64,000 bases of DNA from NCBI GenBank assembly GCA_019239915.1, contig JAFAZF010000028.1:26282-90281 (forward strand), in the 5' to 3' direction. The first letter of the stretch is position 1. Every line of letters starts with the position of its first letter. This DNA is from Sphingomonadaceae bacterium. Lineage in GTDB: Bacteria; Pseudomonadota; Alphaproteobacteria; Sphingomonadales; Sphingomonadaceae. This document shows positions 8,715-18,150 of the stretch, piece by piece. Under the pieces are notes generated by a model. It was not told the DNA's origin and ran no database searches. It saw only the letters and a list, made by a program, of their open reading frames with translations. Made by a program: the position numbers and the translations under genes.

Positions 8715-10343
8715 CTACTGCCCGAAGCCGGCCTCACCCGCCCTCATCATCGCTTCGCGGGCGGCGGCGATGAGGGCGCCCGCCTTTGCCTCGCATTCGC
8801 GCTGCTCGGAGGCGGGGTCCGAGTCGGCGACGATGCCGGCGCCCGCCTGGACGTGCATCGTGCCGTCCTTCACCACCGCGGTGCGCAGCACGATGCAGCT
8901 GTCCATCGATCCGTCGGGCGAGAAATAGCCGACGCCGCCGCCATAGGGCCCGCGCGTCTCGGGCTCGAGCTCGGCGATGATCTCGCAGGCGCGGACCTTG
9001 GGCGCGCCCGACACCGTTCCCGCCGGGAAGCCGCCGAGCAGCGCGTCGATCGCATCCTTGGCGGGATCGAGCGCGCCGACGACGTTCGAGACGATGTGCA
9101 TCACGTGGCTGTAGAACTCGACCATGTAGCTGTCGGTGACGCGGACGCTGCCCGGCGCGGCGACGCGGCCGACGTCGTTGCGGCCGAGATCGAGCAGCAT
9201 GAGGTGCTCGGCGCGCTCCTTGGGATCGGCGAGCAGGCTGGCGCGGTTCTCCTCGTCCTCGTGCGCCGTCAGCCCACGCGGCCGCGTGCCCGCAATCGGG
9301 CGGATCGTGACCTCGCCGTCGCGCGCGCGGACGAGGATCTCGGGCGACGAGCCGATCAGCGCGAAGCCCGGCAGATCGAGGAAATAGAGGAAGGGCGAGG
9401 GATTGATCCGCCGGAGCGCGCGATAGAGATCGAACGGCGGCAGCGGGAAGGGCAGCGTGAAGCGCTGCGCGAGCACCACCTGGAAGATGTCGCCAGCGGC
9501 GATATAGTCCTTCGCGGCGAGCACCATCTCGCGATAGCGGGCGGGTGGGAGCTGCGGCTCAGGACTGCCGTCCGCCTGCGGGCAGATCGGGCGTGACGAC
9601 GGCAACGACCGGCGTGATGTGGAAGCCGGAAGCAGGAGAGCACCATCCTCACCATCGGGCGCTCCCGCTTTCGCAGGAGCATAGGGGACGGTGGCGGAGG
9701 CGAGCCGCGCTTGCGCCGCTTCGATGCGCTCGACTGCGGCAGCGATCGAGCCGCCGTCCGGCCACACCGGCGCGACCCAATAGAGCGCATCGCTCAGCCG
9801 ATCGAAGACGAGCAGCAATGTCGGCCGCACGAACAGCATGTCGGGCAGATCGAGCGGGTTGGGCGCCGGGCGCGGCAGCCGCTCGACGAGGCCGACCGTC
9901 TCGTAGGCGAAATAGCCGACCAGCGTTGCTAGCGCGCGCGGCAGCTCGGGTGGCACTTCCATCCGGCAGGCTGCGACGAGGCCGCGCAACGCATCGAGCG
10001 CGCCGCCCTCGACCGGCGCGAACGCGGTTCGATCGGTGAGCCAGCGCGGGTTGATCTCGGCATCGTTGCCACGCGCGCGGAAGACGAGATCGGGCGCGAG
10101 GCCGAGCAAGGTGTGCCGCCCGCGCACCGCTCCGCCCTCGACCGATTCGAGCAGATAGTCGCCGCGGCCGGGCTCGATCAGCTTGAGCGCGGCGGCGACC
10201 GGCGTCTCGGTGTCGGCGATCGTGCGCCGCCAGACGAGCGCGGGGTGGCCGGCGGCGAGCGCCGTTGCGGCGGCGGCGTCATGCTCCGCGCCGTCCCGGG
10301 GCGTCGCGTCCTCCGCGGTAACGGCTTCGTCGGATGGGTTCAC
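8715..10343 (-). CDS. trpE: Anthranilate synthase component I
   Basis: Makes anthranilate from chorismate with TrpG-supplied ammonia. The catalytic half shows IAAGDIFQVVLAQRF, IGSSPEILVRARDGEV, RPIAGTRPRG, PKERAEHLMLLDLGRNDVGRV and TVSGAPKVRACEII. The start is a GTG sharing a GTGA overlap with the ppiD stop; the 1245-aa ORF in the track is a read-through artefact upstream of this. At 542 aa the protein is longer than usual. The excess, about 220-263 (YAPAKAGAPDGEDGALLL...), is translated from a palindromic repeat lying between the N-terminal and catalytic regions. The enzyme core is otherwise intact. Confidence 0.94.
   Translation of the reverse strand: MNPSDEAVTAEDATPRDGAEHDAAAATALAAGHPALVWRRTIADTETPVAAALKLIEPGRGDYLLESVEGGAVRGRHTLLGLAPDLVFRARGNDAEINPRWLTDRTAFAPVEGGALDALRGLVAACRMEVPPELPRALATLVGYFAYETVGLVERLPRPAPNPLDLPDMLFVRPTLLLVFDRLSDALYWVAPVWPDGGSIAAAVERIEAAQARLASATVPYAPAKAGAPDGEDGALLLPASTSRRSLPSSRPICPQADGSPEPQLPPARYREMVLAAKDYIAAGDIFQVVLAQRFTLPFPLPPFDLYRALRRINPSPFLYFLDLPGFALIGSSPEILVRARDGEVTIRPIAGTRPRGLTAHEDEENRASLLADPKERAEHLMLLDLGRNDVGRVAAPGSVRVTDSYMVEFYSHVMHIVSNVVGALDPAKDAIDALLGGFPAGTVSGAPKVRACEIIAELEPETRGPYGGGVGYFSPDGSMDSCIVLRTAVVKDGTMHVQAGAGIVADSDPASEQRECEAKAGALIAAAREAMMRAGEAGFGQ
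9631..9682. repeat. GCTCCTGCTTTCGCAGGAGC-type repeat inside trpE
   Basis: AGCAGGAGAGCACC and CGCTCCCGCTTTCGCAGGAGC match the element found between xrtA and the amidotransferase gene. It is translated in frame as PAKAGAPDGEDGALLLPA within TrpE. Confidence 0.7.
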
Positions 10344-12292
10344 TGGGCGGGCGCGATGCCGAGCAGCTTCGCGCGCAACTTGCCGATCGCGTTCTCGTCG
10401 CGCTTGACGCCGACCTCGGCCTGCGCGGCATTGGCGAACTGCTCGGCATATTCCTCGCCGATGAGCTGCGCGAACTGGCCACGCGCCGACTGGACGAGGC
10501 CGGGCGCGGTCTTGGCGTCGCCGGGGGTGATGGTGTCGAGCTTGACGATGAACCAGCCGACGCCGTTCGGCGCGGCGATCGCGCGTGCACCGGGCTTCGT
10601 CATGTCGAACAGCGCGGCGAGGCCCGCCGGGATCTGCCCCTGCGACTGCGCGAGCTGAATGCGCTTGACCTCGATCTTCTTGGGGTCCGGCAGCGCCACG
10701 CCGGCGCCCTTGACCGCCTCGGAAAGCGTGCTGCCGGCGTTGACCTTCGCCGCGATCGCCTCGGCGATCGCCTGCGCGCGCTTGGCGGCACGATCCGCAG
10801 AGAAATCCCTGGCGACCTTGTCGTGCGCCTTGTCGAGCGGCTGCGGCGTCGGCGGCAGTACCTGCGTCACGGCGAGCAGCGCGTAGCGCTCGCCATTGCC
10901 GATCGTCTGGACAGTCGGCTTCTCGTCGGGGCTGGTCTGGAAGGCGGGCTTGGCGAGCACCGCGAACTCGGCCGGCGCCTTGTAATCGGGCTGATCGGGG
11001 GCGCTGCCGTTGGGCAGCACGGCCGGCGTGGTCGTCACCGCGAGGCCGCGCTTCTTGACGATGTCGTCGAAGCTCGTGCCGTCGCCGAGCTGGTCCTCGA
11101 TGCCGTTGACGAGATCGGCGAGCGCCTCGTCCTGCTTCTGCTTGGCGAGGCTGGCGGCGATCTCCGGACGCGCGTCCTCGAGCGTCTTGGCGGGCGTGCG
11201 CGTGATCTTGTCGACATGGACGACGTTCCAGCCGAAGTCCGATTTGGCGGGCGCGGTGGTGCTGTCCTCCTTCGCGGCGAAGGCGGCGGCGGCGACGGCG
11301 GGGGAGGCGAGGCCGGCGAACTGCGCCTGCGTCTTCTCGCCGACGGCGATGTCGTTGGCGCCGAAACCCGCGGCCTTGGCGGCGCCGGCGAAGCTGGTGC
11401 CGGACTTGACCTTGTCGGCGAAGGCCTGCGCCTTGGCCTGGCTGTCGAGGATCACCTGGCGGAGCGTGCGCGTTTCCTTGGCGGCGTAGCTCGCGGCGTT
11501 GGCCTTGTAGAAATTGGCGATGTCCGCCTCGGTCGGGATCGCGCCGCCCGCGACCTGATCGCGGCCGATCAGCGCATATTTGAGCACGCGGCGCTCGGGC
11601 AGCGTGTAGGCGGGCAGGTGGCTCTTGTACCAGGCGGCAAGCTCCGCGTCGGTCGGGTCCTTGCCGCCGGCCATCGCCTGCGTCGGGACGACCGCGACGG
11701 CGCCGGCGCGGCTCTCGAGCAGCAGCGAGGCGAACGGCGTCGCGACGCCGAGCGGCACGCGCGCCGCACCGGCGATCGGCAGCAGCAGTTGCTGCCGGAT
11801 CGCGTCGCCGGCGAGCTCGCTGCGCAGCTGCTGCTCGGAGATATGCTGCTGCGCGAGCACCGCGCGGAACGTGCTCTCGTCGAACTTGCCTGTCGGACCC
11901 TTGAACGCCTGGATGCCGGCGATCGCACCATCGACCAGCTTCTTGCTCGCGACGAGTCCATGATCGCGGCCGAACACCTCCATCGCGGCCGCCGCGAGCA
12001 GTTGGCGCACCGCCTGATCGAAACCCCCGCCGGCGACGAACACCGGCATGGTCAGCCCCGGCTGCTGCTGGCTGTCGGCGGCGAGCTCGCGACGGGCGCG
12101 ATCCTCCGCTTCTGACGCGTAGACCTTGTGGTCGCCGACCTTGGCGATGCTGTCGCCGCTGCCGCGCGCGCCCCCCCCGGCGTCGCTCATCGAGCGCGAC
12201 GTCACCCCGGTGATGATGAAGGCGAGCATCACGACCGCGAGCAGGCCGAGCGCCAGCTGGGAGCCGAGCGTGCGGCGGAAGAAGGAAAGCAT
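10340..12292 (-). CDS. PpiD/SurA-like membrane-anchored peptidyl-prolyl isomerase
   Basis: A 650-aa periplasmic folding factor. A single N-terminal membrane anchor (about 12-32, LALGLLAVVMLAFIITGV) is followed by a SurA_N-like chaperone region and a parvulin-type segment around VILDSQAKAQAFADKVKSGTSF...DFGWNVVHV. A second, degenerate parvulin-like part lies nearer the C-terminus (IAAPNGVGWFIVKLD). The start is MLSFFRRTLG; the ORF track adds 23 residues. It probably helps fold outer-membrane proteins as they leave Sec. It overlaps trpE by GTGA, so a foldase and a tryptophan enzyme are co-translated. tpiA diverges from its upstream side. Confidence 0.85.
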   Translation of the reverse strand: MLSFFRRTLGSQLALGLLAVVMLAFIITGVTSRSMSDAGGGARGSGDSIAKVGDHKVYASEAEDRARRELAADSQQQPGLTMPVFVAGGGFDQAVRQLLAAAAMEVFGRDHGLVASKKLVDGAIAGIQAFKGPTGKFDESTFRAVLAQQHISEQQLRSELAGDAIRQQLLLPIAGAARVPLGVATPFASLLLESRAGAVAVVPTQAMAGGKDPTDAELAAWYKSHLPAYTLPERRVLKYALIGRDQVAGGAIPTEADIANFYKANAASYAAKETRTLRQVILDSQAKAQAFADKVKSGTSFAGAAKAAGFGANDIAVGEKTQAQFAGLASPAVAAAAFAAKEDSTTAPAKSDFGWNVVHVDKITRTPAKTLEDARPEIAASLAKQKQDEALADLVNGIEDQLGDGTSFDDIVKKRGLAVTTTPAVLPNGSAPDQPDYKAPAEFAVLAKPAFQTSPDEKPTVQTIGNGERYALLAVTQVLPPTPQPLDKAHDKVARDFSADRAAKRAQAIAEAIAAKVNAGSTLSEAVKGAGVALPDPKKIEVKRIQLAQSQGQIPAGLAALFDMTKPGARAIAAPNGVGWFIVKLDTITPGDAKTAPGLVQSARGQFAQLIGEEYAEQFANAAQAEVGVKRDENAIGKLRAKLLGIAPAQ

Positions 12293-12403
12293 CGCGCGTC
12301 CTGATAACGTGGCCGGAACCCTGGGGCCGCCCGCCATAGAGACGGGCGAGGGCGCCATCAAGCTGGGCTCTCGGCAACCCGCCTGCGCTCACGCGACCAA
12401 CCA

Positions 12404-12475
12404 CCGTTCGGCCTGAGCGCAGTCGAAGGCCACGCGCTGACGATGGCTGCACTTCGACAAGCTCAGTGCAAACGG
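12404..12475. repeat. CCGTTCG-type palindromic repeat
   Basis: Copy in the divergent gap between ppiD and tpiA: CCGTTCGGCCTGAGCGCAG at one end and CAAGCTCAGTGCAAACGG at the other. It probably lies in or beside the promoter region of both genes. Confidence 0.8.
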
Positions 12476-12568
12476 GGTCGGGGGATGGGACAGTCGTAAG
12501 GCTTCTGCCCTAGGCGCACCCTTGGCCGCTTGCTATCGCGCGATCGGGTCCAAGGGGAGACGGGTGGC

Positions 12569-13312
12569 ATGCGGCGCAAGCTGGTGGCGGGCAACTGGAA
12601 GATGAACGGCTCGCTCGCGGCGCTTGCCGAACTCGATGCGATCGCTGCCGCGGCGGCGGAGCACGGCGAGGTCGACGTCGTGGTCTGCCCGCCGTTCACG
12701 CTGATCGCGCCGGCGGCGGCGCGGACGCCGGCGCTGCCGATCGGCGGCCAGGATTGCCACGGCGCGGCGAAGGGCGCGCACACGGGCTGCATCTCAGCGG
12801 CGATGCTGGTCGAGGCGGGCGCCGGGCTCGTCATCGTCGGCCATAGCGAGCGCCGTGCCGACCAGCACGAGACCGACGCGCAGGTCCGCGCGAAGGCCGA
12901 GGCGGCGATCGGCGCCGGCTTGCGCGCGATAGTCTGCGTCGGCGAGACCGAGGCCGAGCGCGATGCCGGCAAGGCGGTCGCGATCGTCGACGGACAGCTC
13001 GACGGTTCGGTGCCGCGGGCCGGCACCGGCGAGACGCTCGTCGTCGCCTATGAGCCGGTGTGGGCGATCGGCACCGGCCGCACGCCTTCGGTGGCCGATG
13101 TCGCCGCGATGCATGGCGCGATCCGCCGGAAGCTCGTCGCGCTGCTCGGTGGCGAGGGCGACAAGGTCCGCATCCTCTACGGCGGCTCGGTCAAGCCCGA
13201 CAACGCCACGGAGCTGCTCGGCGTGGAGGATGTCGACGGCGCGCTAGTCGGCGGCGCCAGCCTCACCGCCGCGCAGTTCGTGCCGATCGTCGCGGCGGCG
13301 GCAACGCTCTGA
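12569..13312 (+). CDS. tpiA: Triosephosphate isomerase
   Basis: Interconverts dihydroxyacetone phosphate and glyceraldehyde 3-phosphate in glycolysis and gluconeogenesis. The 247-aa TIM barrel carries the substrate lysine in AGNWKMNG, the electrophilic His in IVGHSERR, the catalytic Glu in [12 protein letters not shown] and the phosphate loop [10 protein letters not shown]. The start is [14 protein letters not shown]; the ORF track adds 13 residues. It leads a run of plus-strand genes and is divergent from ppiD. The identification is secure. Confidence 0.97.
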   Translation: MRRKLVAGNWKMNGSLAALAELDAIAAAAAEHGEVDVVVCPPFTLIAPAAARTPALPIGGQDCHGAAKGAHTGCISAAMLVEAGAGLVIVGHSERRADQHETDAQVRAKAEAAIGAGLRAIVCVGETEAERDAGKAVAIVDGQLDGSVPRAGTGETLVVAYEPVWAIGTGRTPSVADVAAMHGAIRRKLVALLGGEGDKVRILYGGSVKPDNATELLGVEDVDGALVGGASLTAAQFVPIVAAAATL

Positions 13313-13530
13313 TTTGACGGGCTTCCCAGGCGGTCCTGGCCCTTTGTGACAGTCTCGCAACGAGCCGTGCTTCGCGGCTAGGTCGCACTATGAAGGCGTG
13401 CCTCAGCCAGCGTTAACTTCGCCTTCGCCATCCTCATGCCACGATTGCGGCTCACCGCGCTGCGGTGTAACGTGCAAATGCGGCGCCGAGCTGTTTTGCG
13501 GTGCTGCTGTTGCGTGGCGGGGGAAGGTGC

Positions 13531-14397
13531 GTGTTTCAGGACAAGACGCTGGGGCGGGGCGATTCGGCGCGGCTCGATCTCGTCGGCGATTATCGCCGTG
13601 ACGGCTATGCGATCATCCGCGGCCTGTTCTCGCGCCACGAGATCGCCGCGATCGCGCAGGCGAGCGAACAGATCTTCGCCGAGGGCGTCGCGCACGGCCG
13701 CAGCTTTCGCCATGGCAACCTCTTCTACAACGTCGGCGAGGAGACCGCCGGCGCGCCGTTCGTGCGCATGGCGCAATGGTTCGCCTATCATCAGCCGGTG
13801 CTGAACGGCGTCCGCCTCAATCGCCGCATCGCGCGGCTGCTGGCGCCGCTGATCGGCCGCGACCTCAAGCAGATCATCAACCAGATCCATTGGAAGGGGC
13901 AGGGCGGCTCCAGCGATTTCGCCTGGCATCAGGATTCGCGCTTCCGCCGTCCGGCGCCGGCCTATCGCAACCTCGGCACCTCCTATGTGCAGACCGGGCT
14001 CGCGATCGATTTGCACAACCCGGAATCGGGCGGCATGCGCTTCGTGCGCGGCAGTCATCGGCGCGGCGCGCTGCCGCTCGACGAGGTGACGCCGGTGCTC
14101 GGCAACGCGATGTCGGATGCCGCGCTCGAGCGCGTCGGCCTCGATCCCGCCGACATCGTCGATCTCGTGCTCGCGCCGGGCGATTTCGCGATCTGGAGCC
14201 CGTATCTCGTCCACGGCTCGGGCGCGAACCGTTCGGGGCATCGCCGCCGCTTCTACATCAACGGCTATGTCCGCGCGCTCGATTGCGATCGCGGCGAATG
14301 GGCGTTCCGCGACGGCACGCCGGTGCCGTTCGGCGAGCGGCCGGCGCTCGTCCACTATGAGGAACTCCGCGAGCGCGGCGAACCGCATTACGTATAA
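13531..14397 (+). CDS. Phytanoyl-CoA dioxygenase family protein (PhyH-like)
   Basis: A non-haem iron, 2-oxoglutarate-dependent oxygenase fold. The iron-binding HxD pair appears as WHQDSRF, and the distal His with its following Arg as YLVHGSGANRSG. The substrate is unknown. The GTG giving MFQDKTLGRGD is chosen because GGGGAAGG precedes it at good spacing; another GTG ten codons earlier is the start in the ORF track. The 288-aa length fits the family. It stands alone, with a 218-bp gap after tpiA that holds no other feature and a repeat block after it. Confidence 0.82.
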   Translation: MFQDKTLGRGDSARLDLVGDYRRDGYAIIRGLFSRHEIAAIAQASEQIFAEGVAHGRSFRHGNLFYNVGEETAGAPFVRMAQWFAYHQPVLNGVRLNRRIARLLAPLIGRDLKQIINQIHWKGQGGSSDFAWHQDSRFRRPAPAYRNLGTSYVQTGLAIDLHNPESGGMRFVRGSHRRGALPLDEVTPVLGNAMSDAALERVGLDPADIVDLVLAPGDFAIWSPYLVHGSGANRSGHRRRFYINGYVRALDCDRGEWAFRDGTPVPFGERPALVHYEELRERGEPHYV

Positions 14398-14436
14398 GCG
14401 GCGCGTGTGACCATGCGCTCCCCGCTTTCAGGACTT

Positions 14437-14652
14437 CCGTTCGTGCTGAGCGAAGTCGAAGCACGTGCCACAGATGCATTGCTCCGTTCGGCCTGAGCGC
14501 AGTCGAAGGCCGCGCGATGGCTGCGCTTCGACTACGCTCAGCGCGAACGGCTGTCGCGTTGAGATGACACGTCCGCCGACTTCGATCCCAAGGATCGAAG
14601 CTTACCATGAGCGCCTGCCTTGGCAGGCAGTCGAGGGGCTCAATACGAACGG
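14437..14652. repeat. Composite CCGTTCG-type repeat block
   Basis: Fills most of the 374-bp gap between the PhyH-like gene and secG. At least three partly nested elements are visible: CCGTTCGTGCTGAGCGAAG, CCGTTCGGCCTGAGCGCAG...GCTCAGCGCGAACGG, and a module with ATCCCAAGGATCGAAG and GCCTGCCTTGGCAGGC ending in ACGAACGG. The last module is shared with the copy inside coaBC. No gene is seen in the gap. Confidence 0.8.
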
Positions 14653-14771
14653 GGAGGGACCGGCGGACAGGTGAGGAAAGCAAGCAGGCTGACCCCGAGG
14701 TTGCCCGTGGCGCGCCGATACCCTAGATCGCCCCGTCCCGCGCGCAAGCGTCCCGTTCGTTAGAGTCGCCG

Positions 14772-15560
14772 ATGTTCACCTTCCTCCTCGTCGTCCATGC
14801 GCTGATCGCGGCTTCGCTCGTCGCCGTGATCCTGATGCAGCGTTCGGAAGGTGGCGGCCTCGGCACCGGCAGCGGCAATGCCGGCCTGATGACCGCGCGC
14901 GGCGCGGCGGATTTCCTCACGCGCACCACCGCGATCCTCGCCGTGCTGTTCGTCGGCATGAGCATCGTGCTCGCCGCCGTCGCCGGGGTCGGACGCGCGC
15001 CGAGTGCGATCGATACCAGCTTCGCCAGGCAGGCGCAGCCGCTCGCGCCGGTGACCGGCGGTGTCGCGGGCGGCGCGGCGGGTGCGCTGCCCGGCGTCCT
15101 CCCGTCGGGCGTTCCCGGCGTTCCGGCGCCGGGTGCGCCAGGCGTTCCCGCGCCGTCGCTGGCGCCGCTGCCAACCGCGCCTGGAAGCGCCGGTGCGGGC
15201 GATCAGAAGAGCGACCACAAGAAGGGCGACAAGGATCAGGCCGGCACGTCGTCCAACGCCACGTCGGACAGCGGCAAGAAATCGGAGAAATCGTCGGACA
15301 AGAAGGACGAGGGCTCGAAGAAGAGCGAGACGACGAAGCCCTCGAGCTCGCTGCCGGAGCCGGTGCAGCTGCGCGCGACGCCGAAGATCGGCGTGTCCGG
15401 GTCGGGCGGCTCGATCTCGTCAACCTCCGCCAGCGCGCCATCGTCCGGCGGCAGCGCCGCGCCCAAGCCGAGCGCGGCACCCGCGCCGGTGACGATCCCG
15501 GCGCCGTCCGCGCCCGCGTCCTCGGCACCGGCCTCGAGCGGATCGGGTAACGGCCAGTAA
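14772..15560 (+). CDS. secG: SecG translocon subunit with a long disordered C-terminal tail
   Basis: The accessory subunit of the SecYEG inner-membrane protein channel. Residues 1-75 are a standard SecG: a first membrane helix (TFLLVVHALIAASLVAVILM), the conserved QRSEGGGLGTGSGNAGLMTARGAADFLTRTT loop and a second helix (AILAVLFVGMSIVLAAVAG). The rest, about 185 residues, is low complexity: Pro/Ala/Gly-rich, then a charged Lys/Asp/Ser block (DHKKGDKDQAG, GKKSEKSSDKKDEGSKK), then Pro/Ala/Ser again. SecG proteins are usually 75-140 aa, so this tail is unusually long. pyrG follows after a short hairpin. Confidence 0.93.
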   Translation: MFTFLLVVHALIAASLVAVILMQRSEGGGLGTGSGNAGLMTARGAADFLTRTTAILAVLFVGMSIVLAAVAGVGRAPSAIDTSFARQAQPLAPVTGGVAGGAAGALPGVLPSGVPGVPAPGAPGVPAPSLAPLPTAPGSAGAGDQKSDHKKGDKDQAGTSSNATSDSGKKSEKSSDKKDEGSKKSETTKPSSSLPEPVQLRATPKIGVSGSGGSISSTSASAPSSGGSAAPKPSAAPAPVTIPAPSAPASSAPASSGSGNGQ

Positions 15561-15570
15561 GCCTGCTTCG

Positions 15571-15591
15571 CCCCTCCCTTCGAGGGAGGAG
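15571..15591 (+). terminator. Hairpin after secG
   Basis: CTCCCT TCG AGGGAG forms a short perfect stem 12 nt past the secG stop. It resembles half of the CCCTCCC repeat family, so it may be a repeat remnant serving as a terminator. No clear U-tract. Confidence 0.4.
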
Positions 15592-15683
15592 AGAGTTTGC
15601 CCCCGCTCTTCCACAACTTTCTCGCCCAACGCGGATTCGCCGCCTTGCGGTCTCCGCCCTGCACGGCTTAAGCCCATAATCCC

Positions 15684-17318
15684 ATGGCGCGGTTCATCTT
15701 CATAACCGGCGGCGTGGTCTCCTCGCTCGGCAAGGGTCTCATGGCGGCGAGCCTCGCGGCGCTGCTGCAAGCGCGCGGGTATCGGGTCCGCATCCGCAAG
15801 TTCGATCCCTATCTGAACGTCGATCCGGGGACGATGAGCCCCTATCAGCACGGCGAGGTCTACGTCACCGACGACGGCGCCGAGACCGATCTCGATCTCG
15901 GACATTATGAGCGCTTCACCGGCGTGCCCTCGCGCCAGAGCGACAACGTCACCTCTGGGCGAATCTACCAGCAGATCATCGCGCGCGAGCGGAAGGGCGA
16001 CTATCTCGGTGCCACCGTCCAGGTGATCCCGCACGTCACCGACGCGATCAAGGCGTTCGCGCGCACCGATACCGAAGATCTCGATTTCGTGCTGTGCGAG
16101 ATCGGCGGCACCGTCGGCGACATCGAGTCGCTGCCGTTCATCGAGGCGATCCGCCAGCTCAGGAACGATCTCGGGCGCGGCCAGAGCTGCTTCGTCCACG
16201 TCACGCTGGTGCCGTACATCGCGGCGGCCGGCGAGCTGAAGACGAAGCCGACGCAGCATTCGGTGCGCGACCTGACCGCGCTGGGCATCCAGCCCGACGT
16301 GCTCGTCTGCCGCTGCGAGCGCGAGCTGCCGCAGTCGGAGCGCGCCAAGATCGCCTTGTTCTGCAACGTGCGGCCGGAGGCGGTCATCCCGGCGCTCGAC
16401 GCCAGGTCGATCTACGGCGTGCCGCTGCAATATCATGCCGAGGGGCTGGACGAGGAGGTGCTGCTCGCCTTCGGGATCGAGCCCGGCGCCAAGCCCGATC
16501 TCGCGCGCTGGAGCCGCATCATCGAGCGGCTCGGAAACCCCGAGGGCGACGTCACCATCGGCGTCGTCGGCAAATATGTCGGCTTGCCGGACGCCTACAA
16601 GTCGCTGCACGAGGCGCTCGTCCATGGCGGCATCGCCAACCAGGTCAAGGTCAATATCCGCTGGCTCGACGCCGAGCTGTTCGAGGGCAGCGAGGGCGAC
16701 GTCGTCTCGAACCTCGAGCCGCTGCACGGCATCCTCGTTCCCGGCGGCTTCGGCGAGCGCGGCTCAGAGGGCAAGATCGCCAGCGTCAAGTTCGCGCGCG
16801 AGCGCGGCGTGCCCTATTTCGGCATCTGCCTCGGCATGCAGATGGCGTGCATCGAAGGCGCGCGGAACACGGCGGGCATCGCGGCGGCGTCCACCACCGA
16901 GTTCGGCCCGACCGACGAACCCGTCGTCGGCCTGATCACCGAGTGGATGACGGCGGAGGGGCTGCAGCAGCGCGAGGCCGGCGGCGATCTCGGCGGCACG
17001 ATGCGCTTGGGTGCCTATCCCGCGACGCTGGCCGGCAACAGCCGCGCCGCCTCGATCTACGGCGCGACGCACATCTTCGAGCGCCACCGTCACCGCTACG
17101 AGGTCAACACCCATTATCGCGACGCCCTCGAGAGGGGCGGCCTCTATTTCTCCGGCACCTCGCCCGACGGCACGCTGCCCGAGATCGTCGAGCGGCCCGA
17201 TCATCCCTGGTTCGTCGGCGTCCAGTTCCACCCGGAGCTGAAGTCGAAACCCTTCGATCCCCACCCGCTGTTCGCGAGCTTCATCGAGGCGGCGGTAAGG
17301 CAGAGCAGGTTGGTTTAG
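15684..17318 (+). CDS. pyrG: CTP synthase
   Basis: Makes CTP from UTP with ATP and glutamine. The N-terminal synthetase domain begins [24 protein letters not shown] and includes [40 protein letters not shown]. The class I amidotransferase domain has the nucleophile in [15 protein letters not shown] and the His-Glu end [20 protein letters not shown]. The 544-aa length is normal. The order secG-pyrG is common in alphaproteobacteria. The 644-aa ORF in another frame is a shadow except at its C-terminal end, where it becomes the next gene. Confidence 0.97.
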   Translation: MARFIFITGGVVSSLGKGLMAASLAALLQARGYRVRIRKFDPYLNVDPGTMSPYQHGEVYVTDDGAETDLDLGHYERFTGVPSRQSDNVTSGRIYQQIIARERKGDYLGATVQVIPHVTDAIKAFARTDTEDLDFVLCEIGGTVGDIESLPFIEAIRQLRNDLGRGQSCFVHVTLVPYIAAAGELKTKPTQHSVRDLTALGIQPDVLVCRCERELPQSERAKIALFCNVRPEAVIPALDARSIYGVPLQYHAEGLDEEVLLAFGIEPGAKPDLARWSRIIERLGNPEGDVTIGVVGKYVGLPDAYKSLHEALVHGGIANQVKVNIRWLDAELFEGSEGDVVSNLEPLHGILVPGGFGERGSEGKIASVKFARERGVPYFGICLGMQMACIEGARNTAGIAAASTTEFGPTDEPVVGLITEWMTAEGLQQREAGGDLGGTMRLGAYPATLAGNSRAASIYGATHIFERHRHRYEVNTHYRDALERGGLYFSGTSPDGTLPEIVERPDHPWFVGVQFHPELKSKPFDPHPLFASFIEAAVRQSRLV

Positions 17319-17407
17319 GTTCGCCTCGCAATCCTGGGATCGCATCTTTGGCGTCTTCCCGCGCTCCCGATCGTTGCTGGGGCGGCAGCGGTGCGAGGAG
17401 AGGGCCC

Positions 17408-18028
17408 GTGATCGGCACAAAGCGAACCATCAAACCCAAGATATTGTATTTCGGTACGCCGGTGGCGCTCGTCACATCGCTGAACGAGGACGGTACGACC
17501 AATCTCGCGCCGATCTCGTCATTCTGGGCGTTGGGTTGGACGATGACGCTCGGGCTGCTCGACGAGACGCAGACCGCCGACAATCTTCAGCGGCATGCCG
17601 AATGCGTGATCAATCTGCCGTCCCCCGGGATGTGGCGCCAGGTCGAGAAGCTGGCGCCGCTCACGGCCAAGGATCCGGTGCCCGATCTCAAGGCGGACCA
17701 ATTCCATACCGAGCGCGACAAGTTTGGCGTCTCCGGTCTGTCCCGGGAGCCGAGCGAACTGGTGAAGCCGGACAGCGTTCGCGAATGTCCGATTCAGATG
17801 GAGGCGAGGGTGTTGGGCTGCGATCGCCTCGGCGGCGAGAAGCTCGACAAGCTCGGCGGCGGCCTTTCCGCGCGCATCGAGATATTGCGCGTCCGTGCTG
17901 CGGAGGAATTCGTCTCCGGCGAACGGCACATCGACCCCGCCAGCTGGTCGCCGTTGATCTACAATTTCCGTCACTATTTCCGCTTGGGTGAGCGGGAACT
18001 CGGCAAGACGTTCCGCGCCGAGACCTGA
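17408..18028 (+). CDS. Flavin reductase-like (FMN-binding split barrel) protein
   Basis: A 206-aa protein of the flavoprotein split-barrel type, suggested by TPVALVTSLNEDGTTNLAPISSFWALGWTMTLGLL, the usual N-terminal flavin-binding segment, and by VINLPSPGMWRQVEKLA. It may bind FMN and act as a flavin reductase or related oxidoreductase; the substrate is unknown. The GTG start has an AGGAGAG ribosome site. The ORF track buries it in a 644-aa shadow ORF over pyrG. It is followed by a Crp/Fnr-type regulator on the same strand. Confidence 0.75.
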   Translation: MIGTKRTIKPKILYFGTPVALVTSLNEDGTTNLAPISSFWALGWTMTLGLLDETQTADNLQRHAECVINLPSPGMWRQVEKLAPLTAKDPVPDLKADQFHTERDKFGVSGLSREPSELVKPDSVRECPIQMEARVLGCDRLGGEKLDKLGGGLSARIEILRVRAAEEFVSGERHIDPASWSPLIYNFRHYFRLGERELGKTFRAET

Positions 18029-18150
18029 ACGAGCCGCCGCGGATTGCGCGATAGCGGGCGCGCGCAATCCGATCCCCGCGCCGCCTCGTCTGGTCGCGCG
18101 TGCGATTCGCGCTTATGCATGCCGCCGGGGATTTCGGGGGAGACGGCATC

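Noticed and set aside
8715-12452. 1245-aa minus ORF over trpE and ppiD
   Set aside because: Only the trpE part is real; the upstream part is a frame-shifted Arg-rich shadow of ppiD. A trpE fusion was considered and dropped.
13378-14388. Minus ORF of 336 aa opposite the PhyH-like gene
   Set aside because: Shadow of the dioxygenase; only the plus frame has the WHQD and VHGSGANRSG motifs.
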